From the NCBI GenBank assembly GCA_900541585.1, contig UQKD01000011.1, forward strand, positions 1 through 64,000: a DNA stretch of 64,000 nt. The letters run 5' to 3'. Origin of the DNA: an uncultured Alistipes sp. (GTDB lineage Bacteria > Bacteroidota > Bacteroidia > Bacteroidales > Rikenellaceae). How positions within the stretch are numbered: position 1 is the first letter of the stretch; every line of letters starts with the position of its first letter. The notes under the pieces were generated by a model, which saw only the letters and a list, made by a program, of their open reading frames with translations, was not told the origin of the DNA and made no database searches. Below are positions 61,826-64,000 of the stretch, one piece after another. The position numbers were made by a program, and so were the translations under genes.

Positions 61826-64000
61826 ATGAATCTTTTTAACTACCGATCCGTAATCCGCCGGAAAATCGCGGGGGGGGGGAATTCTCATCCTCCTGATGCT
61901 GGCGACGGGACAGGTCTTCGCCCAAAGCAAGGCCATGTCCGGAACCGTGAAATCCCAACAGGGTGAGCCGCTGACGGGCGTCACCATTCTCATCGAGGGC
62001 ACTACGCAGGGTACTTCGACCGATGCGCAGGGAGCCTTTACGCTTCAGGCCAAGCCCGACGACATGCTGGCCGTCTCCTACCTGGGTTACAAGAGCCAGC
62101 GCATCAAAGTCGGAACCCGCACCCGCCTGGAGGTCGTCCTGGCCGAAGACCAGAACCTGATGGACGAGGTCGTCGTCGTGGGCTACGGAACCCAGCGGCG
62201 GCGCAACATCGTCGGGGCCGTGGAGAACATTTCGGGCGAGGTGCTCGAAAACCGCCCCAACGCCTACCTGCTCCGGTCGATCCAGGGCCAGATTCCGGGC
62301 GTGAACATCACGATGGCCGACGGCAAGCCGAGCCGTTCGGCGTCGATCAACATCCGCGCGAACACGCAGTCGATCGGTGCGGGCGGATCGGCACTCTGCC
62401 TGATCGACGGCGTGGAGGGCGACCTGACGGCGATGAACCCCGAGGACGTGGAGAGCATCTCGGTGCTCAAGGACGCCTCCTCGACGGCCGTATACGGCGC
62501 CCGGGGTGCGTTCGGCGTAGTGCTGGTGACGACGAAAAGCGCCCGCAAGGACAAGATTTCGGTCGATTACAGCGGCAGCGTCTCGATCATCAGCGAAACC
62601 GTCCGTCCGAAATACGAGACCGACAGCCAGACCTGGTACGACAACTACATGACCGCCTACGTGGGTTACTCGCACCACCTGCCGACGGGCATCAACAACG
62701 TCTTCCCCTGGACGCAGAGCTGGGAGGACGAGTACAAAAAACGCATGAACGACCCCGACCAGAGCTATCTGGAATGGGGACTCGACGCCAGCGGCAAATA
62801 CCAGTATTACGGACGCAACACCGACTGGTACGACCTCTTCTACAAGAAATCGACCACGGCCCACCAGCACAACATCCGGATCTCCGGCGGCGGCAAGACC
62901 TCCAGCTTCATCGCCTCGGCGCGCTATTACGAGCAGGACGGCATCTACCGCGTCGGCGACGAGAAGTTCCGCCAGCTGAACGCACGCGCCAAAGGTACGG
63001 TCAACGTCACCAAATGGCTGACCGTGGAGAACAACACCGACTTCGTGCGCCGCAACTACCACCAGCCGACGACCTATTCGCAGAGCCTGCTGGTGCGCCG
63101 CAACCTCGAACACCAGGGATTCCCGATCACCCAAGTCACCAACCCCGACGGCACATGGACCGCAGCGGCCGTCTACACGGGTTACGCCAACATGGCCGAG
63201 GGCAACTCCTACCGCGACAACCTCAAGTTCGACATGAAGAACACGACCGTCGTGACCATCGACCTGATCAAGGACGTGCTGGTGGCCAAGGCCGACTACT
63301 CCTACCTGTTCAACCACTCGCGCCAGAACGACGTGATCTCGCAGGTCACCTACTCCAACGGTCCGGAAATCCAGGTCTCCTATCCGGCGAGCAGCTCGAT
63401 GCGCACCACCGAGACCCAGACCGAGTACCACAGCGGCAACGCCAACCTCTCGTTCACCCCGCGGCTGCCCGAGGACCACTCGCTCAACGTCATGGCCGGA
63501 TGGAACATCGAACACAAGCGGGCGCGCAACACCCGCATGGGCCGCGACGGATTCATCGTGGACGGCAAGCCCAACTATTCGCTGATGAACGGCATCGACT
63601 ACGTTCTGCAGGACGCCAACAGCTACGACTGGGGCTTCGTCGGCATCTTCTACCGCGCCAGCTACGCCTACAAGGGCAAATACCTCGCGGAATTGAGCGG
63701 CCGCTACGACGGCAGCTCGAAGTTCCCGAGCAACGAACGCTGGGGCTTCTTCCCGTCGGCCTCCGTGGGCTGGCGGATGTCGGAGGAGAAGTTCATGAAG
63801 GACATCTCCTGGATCAACAACATCAAATGGCGCTTCTCGATCGGCAAGGCCGGCAACGGCAACGTGTCGCCCTACAAGTACATGGAACTTTTGAGCTTCA
63901 ACAAGGCCGGTGTGATCGTCGACGGCAGCCAGCGCACCTACACCTCGGCGCCCTCGTCCGTGCTGCCGGCCAACCTCACGTGGGAGACCTCCTCGACGAC
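61826..64000 (+). CDS. SusC/RagA-type TonB-dependent transporter, frameshifted at a G10 tract, cut by window edge
   Basis: Outer-membrane importer, visible for about 706 residues. Domains: a carboxypeptidase-like beta domain (MSGTVKSQQGEPLTGVTILI), the plug with MDEVVVVGYGTQRRRNIVGAV and NIRANTQSIG, and the start of the barrel. In this assembly the ATG frame (MNLFNYRSVIRRKIAGGG) reaches a stop at 61964-61966, while the SusC frame has no start upstream of the G tract because a stop lies at 61851-61853. With nine rather than ten G the frames join into a perfect signal peptide (RRKIAGGGILILLMLATGQ, then VFAQ). Either the gene is phase-variable and OFF here, or the tract is a sequencing error. 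Its cargo is probably nucleosides or ribosides, from context. Confidence 0.85.
61870..61879 (+). repeat. G10 homopolymer in the susC start region
   Basis: Ten consecutive G at codons 15-18 of susC. Nine or twelve G restore the frame; ten or eleven do not. Confidence 0.9.

Noticed and set aside
61826..61966. Independent 46-aa peptide at the susC start
   Set aside because: It is the N-terminus of SusC read past the G10 tract into the wrong frame.

Overview
The window looks like a chromosome segment of a gut Bacteroidota member, most likely Alistipes (Rikenellaceae). Support comes from GC-rich coding DNA, many promoters of the Bacteroidota type (-33 TTTG, 19-21 nt, -7 TAnnTTTG), few Shine-Dalgarno sequences, BatD/BatE, a SusC-type TonB transporter, an SDR-type threonine dehydrogenase, and class II NrdJ. 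The genus is an inference from overall character; no 16S gene is present. Most of the window is ordinary core genome, and I see no transposase, integrase, phage gene or CRISPR array.

Layout. 1-5.1 kb: rpsA (cut by the left edge), a 5'-nucleotidase lipoprotein and a TGS-nucleoside kinase fusion. 5.1-7.1 kb: a structured RNA (copy A) and a YccF/DUF1566 chimeric membrane protein. 7.2-10.8 kb: gcvP and a SlyD-like isomerase. 11-19 kb: a protein kinase with WG repeats, DUF4954, a vWA protein and a pseudokinase with WG repeats, running into trxB, a lipoprotein, rnz and a SpoU methyltransferase. 19-20 kb: palindromic repeats, a 129-aa orphan gene and RNA copy B on the minus strand. 20-24 kb: pdxA, thrS and infC (no ATG start). 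24.0-24.5 kb: a 179-bp tandem repeat. 24.6-29.1 kb: LuxE-like, CMP-sugar transferase-like, DUF115/GT42-like and GT2 genes (probable surface glycan genes) and a secreted esterase. 29-35.7 kb: clpB, dnaX with an A10 slippage site, tyrS, folB. 35.7-48 kb: NSS transporter, secreted phosphoesterase, ribH, TPR protein, recF-DUF721, OmpA-like protein, nrdJ, ridA, META lipoprotein, mdh. 48-54.4 kb: batD-batE-recR, class I fumarase, class II aldolase. 54.5-57.4 kb: a threonine-dehydrogenase operon and tRNA-Thr(GGT). 57.4-64 kb: a LacI regulator divergent from ribokinase, sugar permease, nucleoside hydrolase lipoprotein and SusC, a ribose/nucleoside scavenging locus resembling the Bacteroides rus system, cut by the right edge.

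Most notable signals. (1) Two copies, about 14.6 kb apart and in opposite orientation, of a roughly 205-nt element with its own promoter, a long-range helix with six compensatory base-pair changes, and a terminator ending 23-34 nt before two unrelated genes. (2) A G10 tract inside the SusC signal-peptide region puts the ATG out of frame by one base, as expected for slipped-strand phase variation or an assembly error. (3) dnaX carries an A10 run immediately followed by a -1-frame TGA. (4) infC must start at AUU/AUA/AUC. (5) A kinase/vWA/pseudokinase module. (6) Two families of dispersed palindromic repeats whose hairpin arms covary between copies.
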